Made by a program: the position numbers and the translations under genes. From positions 1 through 16,099 of the forward strand of contig JAVBNN010000042.1 in the NCBI GenBank assembly GCA_031551525.1: a stretch of DNA of 16,099 nt. Reading direction: 5' to 3'. Below are positions 1 through 7,981 of the stretch, piece by piece (the first letter of the stretch is position 1; each line of letters starts with the position of its first letter). A model generated the notes under the pieces. The model had not been told where the DNA came from. It searched no databases and was given only the letters and a program-made list of their open reading frames with translations. The DNA comes from JAVBNN01 sp031551525. Lineage in GTDB: Bacteria; Bacillota; Negativicutes; Acidaminococcales; JAISLQ01.

Positions 1-126
1 CTCTTCTTCCGGCGGGAAAGCATTTACCAGAAGTTTCGTGGCGAATATGAATATAGCTATAACAAGGAACATCGCCGGCAGAGCGCCGATCATCATGAGA
101 ACTGCTGCAAGTACTGTGTTACTCAT
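1..126 (-). CDS. Partial gamma-type small membrane subunit of a sodium-pump decarboxylase (N-terminal 42 residues)
   Basis: Forty-two codons are visible before the gene leaves the window. The product starts MSNTVLAAVL, continues with one strongly hydrophobic helix (about residues 5-34), and then shows KLLVNAFPPEEE. A single N-terminal helix followed by a Lys-Leu-Leu...Phe-Pro stretch and acidic residues is typical of the OadG/gamma and related delta subunits. These anchor and assemble the carboxyltransferase and biotin carrier on the beta subunit. The ATG lies one base past the stop of the beta-subunit gene, and a GGGGGTG ribosome-binding site sits inside the end of that gene, so the two are almost certainly co-transcribed and translationally coupled. 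The family call rests on context and a short sequence. The C-terminal part, which would show whether a biotin carrier or Pro/Ala linker is fused, is not visible. Confidence 0.6.
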   Translation of the reverse strand, partial: MSNTVLAAVLMMIGALPAMFLVIAIFIFATKLLVNAFPPEEE

Positions 127-127
127 G

Positions 128-1300
128 TCACACCCCCAACATCTTCTGCAGGGCCGGGATGAGCGCGAGAACTATGCCCGCGGCCACGACAGAGGCTACC
201 TGACCGGCCACGTTGACGCCGATCGAGTGCTGGATGATAAAGTTGGTCGGGTCTTCTTTAAGAGCCATCTTCGCGATGACGCGGCCGGACATCGGGAAGG
301 CCGATATTCCGCAGGCGCCGATCATCGGGTTGATTTTCTTTGAAGAGAACATGTTGAGTGTTTTGGCGAACAAAACGCCGCCCACAGTGTCAAATACGAA
401 TGCAACAGCGCCAAGGCCCATGATCATGAGTACCTGGAAGTTGAGAAACTTATCGGCTTCCATAGTCGCGCCGACCGTGATACCAAGGAGCAGGGTCACG
501 AGGTTCGACAGTTCGCCGGAAGCACAGTCAGCCAGACTCGGAACGACCTGAGCTTCTTTCAAGATATTGCCAAACATCAAAGCGCCGATCAAAGCAACCG
601 AGATCGGCGCAATAACGCCGGCTACGATAACAACCATGATCGGGAAGAGAAATTTGGCTTTTTGGGAAATAGGTTTTTCACCTTCATAACCCATTTTGAT
701 CTTACGTTCTGCCTCAGTAGTCATGAGCTTAATAACCGGAGGCTGGATAACAGGCACCAGAGCCATGTAGCAGTACGCCGCGACCGACAATGGTCCTAGC
801 ATGTCCACCGCATAACGGCTGGCGACAAAGATGGTCGAGGGGCCGTCCGCCGCGCCGATGATGCCGATAGCGGCAGCATGGTTGAAAGAGAAGCCGAGCA
901 TGGTAGCGGCGATAGCGGTAGCGAAGATACCAAACTGGGCGGCTGCCGCGAACAGCATGACGCTCGGATTACGCATCAGCGGCGCAAAGTCGCACATCGA
1001 GCCGATAGCAATAAAGATCAAGACCGGAAAGAGTTCGTTTTTGATACCCATGTTATAAAGTAAAAAGAGAAAGCCTTCTTCGCCGGGAGTCTTGGTGACC
1101 GCCGAAGAGAAAGGAATGTTGGCCAGTATGGCGCCTAATCCCATCGGCAACAAAAGAGCCGGTTCGTAGTCTTTCCAGACCGCCAGGTAAATAAGAACGG
1201 CGCCGATAACCCACATGATCATCATGGTCGGGTGTTCATATAAGCCGATAAAACCCATGAGCATTTCGTCAAATAGAGACGCGACTAAAGTTGGATCCAT
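128..1300 (-). CDS. Sodium ion-translocating decarboxylase, beta subunit (OadB/GcdB/MmdB family)
   Basis: This is a 390-residue polytopic membrane protein, close to the usual length for the family. Beta subunits couple decarboxylation of carboxybiotin to export of Na+; the enzyme may be oxaloacetate, methylmalonyl-CoA, glutaconyl-CoA or malonate decarboxylase. The diagnostic GAADGPS segment lies at about residues 149-155, with Asp152 matching the essential sodium-site aspartate of OadB. The conserved C-terminal GVNVAGQ segment is at about 361-367, and FPMSGRV is near 335-341. The frame is open up to 1513, but that extension has no family character. I start at MDPTLV because AGGAGG lies 6 bases before this ATG, while another ATG two codons earlier directly abuts AGGAGG. 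A gamma-type gene follows at once. The carboxyltransferase and biotin subunits are not in view, so the substrate stays open; in a Negativicutes host, methylmalonyl-CoA is plausible. Confidence 0.93.
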   Translation of the reverse strand: MDPTLVASLFDEMLMGFIGLYEHPTMMIMWVIGAVLIYLAVWKDYEPALLLPMGLGAILANIPFSSAVTKTPGEEGFLFLLYNMGIKNELFPVLIFIAIGSMCDFAPLMRNPSVMLFAAAAQFGIFATAIAATMLGFSFNHAAAIGIIGAADGPSTIFVASRYAVDMLGPLSVAAYCYMALVPVIQPPVIKLMTTEAERKIKMGYEGEKPISQKAKFLFPIMVVIVAGVIAPISVALIGALMFGNILKEAQVVPSLADCASGELSNLVTLLLGITVGATMEADKFLNFQVLMIMGLGAVAFVFDTVGGVLFAKTLNMFSSKKINPMIGACGISAFPMSGRVIAKMALKEDPTNFIIQHSIGVNVAGQVASVVAAGIVLALIPALQKMLGV

Positions 1301-1386
1301 TTTCATCCTCCTGTGTTTTAAGTACATGAAACAGATGAGTACCGTATGAGAGTTTTTCCACCTCCCCGTGTAAATATGTGCCGGTA

Positions 1387-1446
1387 CAAAATCCATGTCA
1401 GCATCCGGTGGATTTGAGCGCCTGACGTCCGGCGCGGCGGCGCGCC
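1387..1446 (-). other. Two inverted repeats in the leader of the decarboxylase operon
   Basis: Two potential RNA hairpins lie in the long leader. GGCGCG-gcgg-CGCGCC (1431-1446) is a perfect 6-bp GC stem in otherwise moderate-to-AT-rich sequence. The pair CAAAATCCA (1387-1395) and TGGATTTG (1409-1416) forms an 8-bp stem with one bulged A. No U-run follows either on the minus strand, so a plain terminator is unlikely. I recognise no known riboswitch. The hairpins could be a cis-regulatory leader or chance. Confidence 0.3.
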
Positions 1447-1484
1447 AATTTTGCGGCTTGGATTTATTCAGCGAAATCAGATTA

Positions 1485-1513
1485 ATTACCCGTAAAAACC
1501 GAATGCTTATCAA
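1485..1513 (-). promoter_or_regulatory. Candidate sigma-70 promoter of the decarboxylase operon
   Basis: Read on the minus strand, TTGATA (1513-1508) is followed after 17 bases by GGTAAT (1490-1485). The -35 matches the consensus at 5 of 6 positions, the -10 at 4 of 6. A start near 1478 would give an unusually long leader of about 180 bases before the beta-subunit ATG. Prediction from consensus only. Confidence 0.4.
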
Positions 1514-1604
1514 CCTTATTGTAAAAAAAATTCATGCCTTTTGTCGATTTGCATAACAAGATAACAAAAACAAGGCGTAAGATACTGTTTTTTATAAAAA
1601 ACAT

Positions 1605-1629
1605 AAAGTATAATTAATACAAAGTATAA
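1605..1629 (+). promoter_or_regulatory. Direct repeat and -10 box upstream of the LytS gene; candidate operator
   Basis: AAAGTATAA occurs at 1605-1613 and again at 1621-1629, a 16-base period, and a third partial copy AAAGTAAG begins at 1628. The first copy overlaps a perfect TATAAT (1609-1614), for which I find no good -35. LytTR regulators typically bind two direct repeats roughly 20 bases apart on one DNA face, so an autoregulatory site is possible. The repeats are AT-rich and may be coincidental. Confidence 0.3.
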
Positions 1630-1638
1630 AGTAAGAAA

Positions 1639-1662
1639 AGACAAGTTAGCAATACCTTGTCT
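1639..1662 (+). repeat. Inverted repeat in the leader of the LytS gene
   Basis: AGACAAG (1639-1645) and CTTGTCT (1656-1662) form a perfect 7-bp inverted repeat around a 10-base spacer. It lies between the candidate -10 and the TTG start. There is no U-run after it. It may be a hairpin in the mRNA leader or a dyad protein-binding site. Confidence 0.3.
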
Positions 1663-1732
1663 GGGAGCGGTATATTTGATGCAACCAGCCCTTATCCATG
1701 TATACAAGTAAAGAAGTTCGGGGAGTGGTTTT

Positions 1733-3496
1733 TTGCTTGAGACTAGTTATTTGGCCATGCAGCATATCTGGTTGGGCCTTTCCTTTTTAATACTGGCTAT
1801 TTTTGTTTTGGATCAAATGAATATTTTTCGAAGCGCCATGTTGGACGCGGATGACTCTTATCGCGGAAAACTTTTTCTTGTCGTGCTGTTTTCACTTATT
1901 GGCGTAGGTGGTTTTTACTGGGGATTTCAGATAAATGGCGCCATCATAAACGTCAAAGCGGTCGGCGTTATTGTGAGCGGTCTTTTGGGCGGGCCGGTGG
2001 CAGGGAGTGTTACCGGGCTCATCGTGGGCTCTTACCGTTCCGTATTTATTGATACTTACAGCGTTATCGAGAGTGGGGGAACCACCATACTGATGGGGGC
2101 GGCGGCCGGTTTTCTATCGTATTATGTTAAGTCTAAAAAACGTATGTGGCCCTATGCTTTGGCGATCGCTTTTTTTCTGGAAACTGTCTACATGCTCCTT
2201 TTACTCGTTTTCATCGAGCCTTTTGACAAGGCAGTTGTTTTAGTCAGCCAGATTGCCCCCAGTATGATTTGCGCCAATACACTGGGCGTCGGGATCATTA
2301 TCCGTATATTGGAAGACATTTACACCCGTGAAGAAAAAATAGAGGGAACGGCGACCAAGACAGCGCTCTATGTAGCTAGTTTGACTATGTCGGCCCTCAG
2401 TAACGGGCTGGACGAAGAATCTGCATCAGAGACGGTAAATACGATAATAGGGGCAGTGGACAATTTTGATTGCGTCGCGTTATTATCTAATAAGAAAATA
2501 TTGGCACTGGCGGCCAAAGATAAAGAAAAAAAAGACCGGCTGGCGGAGTACCTATCTGCAGCCATGGCAAAAAGTTTTTTGGGGCGGGATAGCACAATTT
2601 TTCTCACGCAGGAAGGTTGGCTGGAGCGCTTTATCAAGGCAACCGGGGCAGGTACTATACGGACTTTTTATCCGATAAAAAGCAGGGTTGTCGTGCCGAT
2701 ATACGATGGCAACGCACAGGTCGGGTATCTTTTCCTCGGTAGCACCGTGCGTGTCGCACTGTCAAATTTTGAGCAGGAACTGGCAACAGGATTGGGCAAA
2801 CTTATTTCCGCGCAAATAGAAACAGGCAAGGTAAAAGAACAGGCTAAACTCTTGGCAAATGCAGAAATAAAGGCGTTGCAGTCCCAGATAAATCCACATT
2901 TTCTATTCAATGCGCTTAATACTATCAGCTTTTATTGCCGGAAGCAGCCGGAAACGGCCAAACGTCTTCTGACCGATCTGGCCGACTATTACCGGCGGAA
3001 TCTCTCGGATACCAATATTTTTATACCTTTGCAACAGGAACTGCAGCACATAAACGCCTATACCAGTATAGAACTGGCCCGTTTCGGCGACCGCCTCGCT
3101 ATACAGTATGATATAGGGCAGGATTGTGCATTTAAAGTACCGGGTCTCATTTTGCAGCCGCTGGTAGAAAACGCGATAAAACACGGTATCTTTCCCAAGG
3201 CCGAAGGCGGTAGTGTAAGGATAAGGGTCATTCCTTGCGGCAGATATTATGAACTAAGCGTGGAAGATGATGGAGTCGGCATGAGTGCGGAGCAACTAAA
3301 AAATATCTTTTTTTCAAAAAAGGGGGGCGAAAGGGCTTCAATTGGTTTAGGCAATGTACACAAACGTCTGCTTAGTATTTACGGGCCGGATAATGGCCTT
3401 ACAATACAAAGTGAAGAAAATAAGGGTACGATCGTTAGCTTTCGCATCCCGCTGGAGGAGGTTATAATACATGGCGTTACGGATATTGATAGTTGA
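1733..3496 (+). CDS. LytS-type membrane sensor histidine kinase (5TM-5TMR_LYT / GAF-like / His_kinase / HATPase)
   Basis: 587 residues. The N-terminal part (about 10-195) is a multi-helix membrane domain with the GGPVAGSVTGLIVGSYR segment of the 5TM-5TMR_LYT sensor family (LytS, BtsS/YehU, YpdA). A soluble GAF-like region spans about 205-360. The His_kinase box has QINPHFLFNALN with the phospho-acceptor His389. The ATPase part has LVENAIKHG (N480), EDDGVGM (512-517) and SIGLGNVHKRL (537-547). Known relatives sense extracellular pyruvate (BtsS, YpdA) or control pyruvate uptake and murein hydrolases (B. subtilis and staphylococcal LytS). The TTG start is chosen because GGGAG lies 7 bases before it. 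The next gene overlaps the end by 26 bases, so kinase and regulator are coupled. Its position between a decarboxylase and carboxylate antiporters favours a carboxylate signal; the ligand is not determined. Confidence 0.93.
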   Translation: MLETSYLAMQHIWLGLSFLILAIFVLDQMNIFRSAMLDADDSYRGKLFLVVLFSLIGVGGFYWGFQINGAIINVKAVGVIVSGLLGGPVAGSVTGLIVGSYRSVFIDTYSVIESGGTTILMGAAAGFLSYYVKSKKRMWPYALAIAFFLETVYMLLLLVFIEPFDKAVVLVSQIAPSMICANTLGVGIIIRILEDIYTREEKIEGTATKTALYVASLTMSALSNGLDEESASETVNTIIGAVDNFDCVALLSNKKILALAAKDKEKKDRLAEYLSAAMAKSFLGRDSTIFLTQEGWLERFIKATGAGTIRTFYPIKSRVVVPIYDGNAQVGYLFLGSTVRVALSNFEQELATGLGKLISAQIETGKVKEQAKLLANAEIKALQSQINPHFLFNALNTISFYCRKQPETAKRLLTDLADYYRRNLSDTNIFIPLQQELQHINAYTSIELARFGDRLAIQYDIGQDCAFKVPGLILQPLVENAIKHGIFPKAEGGSVRIRVIPCGRYYELSVEDDGVGMSAEQLKNIFFSKKGGERASIGLGNVHKRLLSIYGPDNGLTIQSEENKGTIVSFRIPLEEVIIHGVTDIDS

Positions 3497-4247
3497 CGAT
3501 GAATTACCGGCACGTGAAGAAATGAAACATATATTGGAAGATATAGGCAATATCGAAGTGGTGGGTGAGTGTGCAAACGGGCAGGCGGCGCTCGATTTTC
3601 TGGCGAAAAACAGGGATGTCGACGCAGTGTTTCTCGACATAGAAATGCCGGTACTGGACGGCCTGGCTACCGCAAGGAAAATAAACGAACTGCCGGATCC
3701 ACCGAAACTGGTGTTTTCTACAGGTTTCAGCCAGTTTGCGGTACAGGCCTTTGAACTCGATGGTACAGACTACGTTATGAAGCCTTATAGCCAGAAACGG
3801 ATGGAGATGACTATTGCCCGTCTGACGCGCGGTAAGGAGCAAAATGAAAAAGAACCGGCAGGTTACCATAATAATGTCGTTTTGCCCAATAAACTGGCCG
3901 TATGGCATAATGACCGTCTGCTGGTGCTGGATCCGAAAGAAGAGATAATGCTTATTAAGGTAGAAAAGCGTAGAAAAGCGCTTTTTTACACGAAAAGAGG
4001 GATACTGGAGTCCGGTATGCCACTAAAAGACATAGAAGAACGCCTCTCGAACAGCGGTTTTTTGCGCATACACAAAAGTTATATAGTAAATATGGATAAA
4101 GTGCGTGAAGTGTTGCCCTGGTTTAATGATACCTATCTTTTGGTTGTAGAAAACTGCGAACAGGAAGAGGTGCCGGTGTCACGGCATTTTATGCAAAAAT
4201 TCAAAAGCGTTCTACATACGGATATCAAAATGAAAAGAGAAAAATAA
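3471..4247 (+). CDS. LytTR-family DNA-binding response regulator
   Basis: 258 residues. A receiver domain (about 1-120) has the acidic pocket D9-D10-E11, the phospho-acceptor Asp56 in FLDIEMP, and a conserved Lys in the late KPY motif. A LytTR DNA-binding domain follows (about 142-250), recognisable by IMLIKVEKRRKALFYT and RIHKSYIVNMDKV, the typical landmarks of AgrA/LytR/BtsR-type regulators. A GGAGGAGG ribosome-binding site lies 9 bases before the ATG. The gene overlaps the kinase gene by 26 bases and ends in a strong terminator, so the two form a closed two-gene operon. Likely targets are the divergent decarboxylase operon and the downstream antiporter pair. That is inference from position; I could not establish a matching operator at both promoters. 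Confidence 0.94.
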   Translation: MALRILIVDDELPAREEMKHILEDIGNIEVVGECANGQAALDFLAKNRDVDAVFLDIEMPVLDGLATARKINELPDPPKLVFSTGFSQFAVQAFELDGTDYVMKPYSQKRMEMTIARLTRGKEQNEKEPAGYHNNVVLPNKLAVWHNDRLLVLDPKEEIMLIKVEKRRKALFYTKRGILESGMPLKDIEERLSNSGFLRIHKSYIVNMDKVREVLPWFNDTYLLVVENCEQEEVPVSRHFMQKFKSVLHTDIKMKREK

Positions 4248-4286
4248 CTGTAACGGCCAAGGCTCTCTTGGCCGTTACAGTTTTTC
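4248..4286 (+). terminator. Strong intrinsic terminator of the LytST operon
   Basis: A perfect 14-bp stem, CTGTAACGGCCAAG (4248-4261) with CTTGGCCGTTACAG (4267-4280), has a 5-base loop and is followed by TTTTT. It begins directly after the regulator's stop codon and separates the two-component system from the antiporter operon. Confidence 0.95.
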
Positions 4287-4306
4287 TATCCATACTGTAA
4301 TCAGTA

Positions 4307-4335
4307 CTGACAAATTTGAAATTTTATGCTAAAAT
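4307..4335 (+). promoter_or_regulatory. Sigma-70 promoter of the antiporter pair, extended -10
   Basis: CTGACA (4307-4312), a 17-base spacer, then TAAAAT (4330-4335) preceded by TGC, an extended -10. It lies about 70 bases before the GTG start of the first antiporter and downstream of the LytST terminator, so the pair is transcribed independently. A small dyad ACTG-TAAT-CAGT (4294-4305) sits just upstream of the -35 and could be an operator. Confidence 0.6.
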
Positions 4336-4403
4336 CAATACAAACTTGTTTTATATAAAAATAGTTCTTAAAATACATTATGAATAGAAAAGGGGCGATC
4401 AAA

Positions 4404-6110
4404 GTGGCGACAGGAGAGCTTGTCGCGGCCCTGGTGGATAATGTCCGCCAGCATGCGCCGGAAGCGGTTCTGTTTTTGTCTGTGGGGCTAGGGTATCTTC
4501 TTGGCAAAATAAAAGTAGGGCCAGTCCAGCTTGGCGGCGTATGCGGTACCCTTATCGCAGCGCTTACTATTGGCCAGCTGGGTTTTTCTATTGACCCGAG
4601 CGTAAAAAACCTGTTTTTTGCTATATTTATTTTTGCTCTCGGTTATGCGGGCGGGCCACAGTTTTTTGCCAATCTTAACGCCAAAGGCCTCAGACTAGGT
4701 CTTTTATCTGTTATTGAAGTGGTGTCGGTCTTTTGCCTGGTCATGCTGGCAGTCTATATTTTTAAACTGGACGCCGGTACAGCTGCCGGTTTGGTAGCGG
4801 GATCGGCGACCGAGTCGGCAGTCATAGGAACAGCCAGCGAAGCTATTTCACATTTGCCGATAAGCAAGGAACAGGTGCTTGAGATGCAGTCCAACATTGT
4901 GACCGCATACTCGGTCACTTATCTGTTCGGCCTGTTGGGCATAGTAGTATTTACCAGCCAGATCGGCCCCATACTGTTGCGGGCCAACCTCAAAGAAGAA
5001 GCGGAGAAACTCTGGTTGGCCATGGGCGGCGGCAACCAGGAAGATAAAGGGGCGGAAGAAAAAGTCATATCTTCCATCTATGAAGTAACCTTTGGCGCAG
5101 GCAGGACGATAGATGAGATCATCAGCCTTCTGGGTGCGCGTGTGCGCGTGGAGAAAATACTGCGTGACGGTAAAGAAATCGAAGTTGAACCTGGCGTCCG
5201 CCTGCAAAAAAATGACAGGATACTTATCATAGGCGACAGCGGCAAAGTAGTGAACGCCGGGGCGGTCGTAGGCGTAGAACGTGCCGATGCAACGGGGTTG
5301 AACTTCGTTGTCGAATACGAAGAAATAATTCTGACCAACAAAAAACTAGTCGGTAAAACCTTGGGTGAGATACAAAAAAACGCAGATATTTACGACCAGT
5401 TTAAAGGCGTGTATCTTACCGGTGTGCGCCGCGGCGATCACTGGCTGCCGCTGGTGGGCTCGCTTGAGCTGGCGGCGGGCGACACCATCAGACTATACGG
5501 TGATCCGGAATCTATCGACCAAGCATCTGTGACCATCGGCAAACCGGTAAAAAATACCGACCGGACAAATTTCGTCTTTACCGGGCTCGGTATAGTCTGT
5601 GGTATGTTGCTGGGCAGTTTCGGGATACATGCCGCCGGGATATTTATCACGCTCGGAACAGGCGGCGGAGTACTGGTTATCGGTCTTATCTGGGGCTGGT
5701 ACCACGCTAAAAACCCCTATATCGTAGGTATACCGGCTGCCGCGATAGAAATCATGAAAGACATGGGTCTGTCAGTTTTTATCGCCTGTGTAGGCTTGTC
5801 GGCCGGTCCGGCCGCGCTCAAGCTGGTAATGCAGTACGGACTGATACTGCCGATGATAGGCGTTTTCATCACACTGATTCCCGCCTTGCTTTCATTATTT
5901 ATCGGGCGCTATATATTGAAACTGGAAGTTCCTGTGGTACTCGGAGGCATTACAGGCCAGCAGTGCAGCACTCCCGCTTTGAGCGCCGTACAGGCCGCCG
6001 CCGGCAACTCTACTCCCATCATGGGCTACACTATCACCTATGCTTTATCCAATGTGCTGCTGCCTTTACTGGGGCCGATCCTAGTCGGTGCAGTCAGTTT
6101 AGTGAAGTAG
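4404..6110 (+). CDS. AAEx-family (aspartate:alanine exchanger, YidE/YbjL type) carboxylate antiporter, first copy
   Basis: About 568 residues from the GTG start. The layout is that of the AAEx family (TC 2.A.81): an N-terminal membrane half (about 12-190) with GSATESAVIG, a large cytoplasmic loop with two RCK_C/TrkA_C-type domains (about 220-290 and 300-375), and a C-terminal membrane half (about 390-566) with GQQCSTPALSAVQAAAGNS. Both halves carry the inverted-repeat motif of AspT_Asp-Ala_antiport domains. Characterised members exchange aspartate for alanine (AspT) or export succinate (SucE1). An ATG eight codons upstream has no ribosome-binding site; the GTG has AAGGGG 8 bases before it, so I prefer the GTG. 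The second copy follows after 60 bases, forming an operon. The substrate is unknown; a dicarboxylate is likely. Confidence 0.88.
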   Translation: MATGELVAALVDNVRQHAPEAVLFLSVGLGYLLGKIKVGPVQLGGVCGTLIAALTIGQLGFSIDPSVKNLFFAIFIFALGYAGGPQFFANLNAKGLRLGLLSVIEVVSVFCLVMLAVYIFKLDAGTAAGLVAGSATESAVIGTASEAISHLPISKEQVLEMQSNIVTAYSVTYLFGLLGIVVFTSQIGPILLRANLKEEAEKLWLAMGGGNQEDKGAEEKVISSIYEVTFGAGRTIDEIISLLGARVRVEKILRDGKEIEVEPGVRLQKNDRILIIGDSGKVVNAGAVVGVERADATGLNFVVEYEEIILTNKKLVGKTLGEIQKNADIYDQFKGVYLTGVRRGDHWLPLVGSLELAAGDTIRLYGDPESIDQASVTIGKPVKNTDRTNFVFTGLGIVCGMLLGSFGIHAAGIFITLGTGGGVLVIGLIWGWYHAKNPYIVGIPAAAIEIMKDMGLSVFIACVGLSAGPAALKLVMQYGLILPMIGVFITLIPALLSLFIGRYILKLEVPVVLGGITGQQCSTPALSAVQAAAGNSTPIMGYTITYALSNVLLPLLGPILVGAVSLVK

Positions 6111-6170
6111 CAGTTTTTTGAACGGCGTCTGGCGCTGTTTGGGAAAAATTTTGAAGAGGTGGCCTTTGAC

Positions 6171-7871
6171 ATGGAAGCTATTTACTTATATATACATGAA
6201 ACATTTGCCAAGTCGCCGGAATTCGCGGTGTTTTTATCCTTGGCGGCCGGCTTTTGGATAGGCAAATTCCGCGTAGGTTCTTTCCAACTGGGCGGTGTGG
6301 CCGGTTCACTTTTGGCGGCGGTGCTGTTTAGCCAGTTTGGTGTCAATGTCAACAGCATAGTCAAGTCGGCATTATTCGCACTGTTTATCTATGCCGTGGG
6401 CTTTGACAGCGGCCCGCGCTTTTTCCGTTCGCTGGGGCGGCATAGCATCAGGGAAATATTTTTGGCGCTTACAGTGGCGGCCAGCGGCCTTATCACCGTA
6501 GTAGTGATGGCAAAAGTGTTCAACATAGACAAAGGCATGGCGGCAGGCCTTTTGGCCGGAGGCATGACCCAGTCGGCCATCATCGGAGTGGCAGGAGATG
6601 CCCTCTCGAAACTCGGCCTCAGTGCGACGGCCCTCCAGGCCATGCAGGCCAATGTAGCTATCGGCTATGCCGTGACCTACATGTTCGGATCACTGGGTGT
6701 TATAATTTTCTGCTCTACTATTTTACCCAAACTGTTCGGACATACGCTCCGTGAAGATGCGATAGCGGTGGAAGCCGAAACCAGCCAGGGGGTAGCCATG
6801 CTGGAGGAAGGCCAGGAATTGGCCGTAGAAGATCTGGTGGGGCGCACCTATAAAGTACGCGTAAACGGCTTTAAAACAGTAAACGAACTCGAGAATGCTG
6901 CCGCAGGAACAGCCAGGGTGGCGGTAGAAGGAGTGAAACGCGGCAAGGATATCTTGCCGGTAACCGGTGTGCTGGAACTTTTGCCGGGAGATTTTGTGCT
7001 GGTGGTCGGCAAGCGTTCGGCGGTAGTAGCAATAGCCGGACGGATTGGCCAGGCGGTCAACAATATTGCGGGCCTCGAACTTACTATGCAGAAAATGAGT
7101 GTCGTAGTCAGCAATGAAGAAATAGCCGGCAAGTCCTTTTTGGAATTGATGAAAAAAGCGCGTGAAACACGCCAGGGGGCTTTTGTGCTTAGCCTGGCGA
7201 GGGGCGGAACAACCCTGCCGCTAACGGAAAGCCTGACGGTAGAAAACGGCGACGTCATGACTATTTACGGTACGGAAAAAGAGGCCAAACGCCTGGCCGT
7301 CAAGCTCGGTTACGCAGTGACGGTGAACAATAAAACCGACTTTGTCTATATGGGAGCAGGCCTCGTCATTGGCCTTCTGATCGGACTTATCAACATAAAG
7401 ATCGGCAGTATTCCCGTCACCTTGGGGAGTGGCGGTGGCGTGTTGCTCTCGGGCCTCTTTTTCGGCTGGTACCACAGCCGTCACCAGAGTTTTGGCAATC
7501 TGCCGGCGGGTGCATCCCAGATGCTGCGGGATTTTGGCCTTGCTGGGTTTGTGGCCGTGGTGGGGCTTGACTCCGGACTGCAGGCGGTATCGACTGTAAA
7601 AGACCAAGGGATCAGCATATTCCTCATCGGTGTAGTTGTGACCACTATGCCACTTATCATAGGCGCTTTAGTTGGGCGTTACGCCCTTGGTTATAAAAAT
7701 GTGGCAGTATTGGCCGGCGCACTGGCCGGGTCGCGCAGCTCCAATCCGGCACTTGGCGAAGTGCTCAATGCCGCCGGCAACTCTGTACCGACGGGGTCTT
7801 TTGCTGTTACCTATGCATTAGCCAATGTCTTTTTGACCATGTTGGGCATATTTGTTGTGGCCCTGGTTTGA
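6171..7871 (+). CDS. AAEx-family (aspartate:alanine exchanger, YidE/YbjL type) carboxylate antiporter, second copy
   Basis: 566 residues, same architecture as the upstream gene but clearly diverged: an N-terminal membrane half with GGMTQSAIIGVAGDAL, two RCK_C-like domains in the central loop, and a C-terminal half with GSRSSNPALGEVLNAAGNS and a GGGVLLSGLFFGWYHS segment. Within the paired motifs the residues that probably line the substrate path differ: TQSA here versus TESA in the first copy, and SRSSNPAL versus QQCSTPAL. The two may therefore differ in substrate or work as a heteromer. I choose the ATG at 6171, with GAGGTGG 8 bases upstream; an in-frame GTG at 6159 overlaps that site. The operon probably ends here, though no clear terminator follows. 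Function beyond the family is inference. Confidence 0.87.
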   Translation: MEAIYLYIHETFAKSPEFAVFLSLAAGFWIGKFRVGSFQLGGVAGSLLAAVLFSQFGVNVNSIVKSALFALFIYAVGFDSGPRFFRSLGRHSIREIFLALTVAASGLITVVVMAKVFNIDKGMAAGLLAGGMTQSAIIGVAGDALSKLGLSATALQAMQANVAIGYAVTYMFGSLGVIIFCSTILPKLFGHTLREDAIAVEAETSQGVAMLEEGQELAVEDLVGRTYKVRVNGFKTVNELENAAAGTARVAVEGVKRGKDILPVTGVLELLPGDFVLVVGKRSAVVAIAGRIGQAVNNIAGLELTMQKMSVVVSNEEIAGKSFLELMKKARETRQGAFVLSLARGGTTLPLTESLTVENGDVMTIYGTEKEAKRLAVKLGYAVTVNNKTDFVYMGAGLVIGLLIGLINIKIGSIPVTLGSGGGVLLSGLFFGWYHSRHQSFGNLPAGASQMLRDFGLAGFVAVVGLDSGLQAVSTVKDQGISIFLIGVVVTTMPLIIGALVGRYALGYKNVAVLAGALAGSRSSNPALGEVLNAAGNSVPTGSFAVTYALANVFLTMLGIFVVALV

Positions 7872-7881
7872 TGAATTTTTA

Positions 7882-7910
7882 TTGAAAAAATGTGAAAAAT
7901 AGACAATATT
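7882..7910 (+). promoter_or_regulatory. Candidate promoter of the chemoreceptor gene
   Basis: TTGAAA (7882-7887) and AATATT (7905-7910) are 17 bases apart, with 5 of 6 and 4 of 6 matches to sigma-70. An imperfect dyad, TGTGAA (7891-7896) with TTCACA near 7909-7914, overlaps the -10. No sigma-28 type flagellar promoter was seen. Weak prediction. Confidence 0.3.
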
Positions 7911-7981
7911 CACAAAAAGTAGTAAAATAAACAAAACTTCACCAAACCCTCACTAATGTTTATCAAAGGAGCTGTGCATTG

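Noticed and set aside
1301..1513. N-terminal extension of the decarboxylase beta subunit up to 1513
   Set aside because: The extra 71 residues are not family-like, contain the candidate promoter and hairpins, and the AGGAGG site at the MDPTLV start is decisive.
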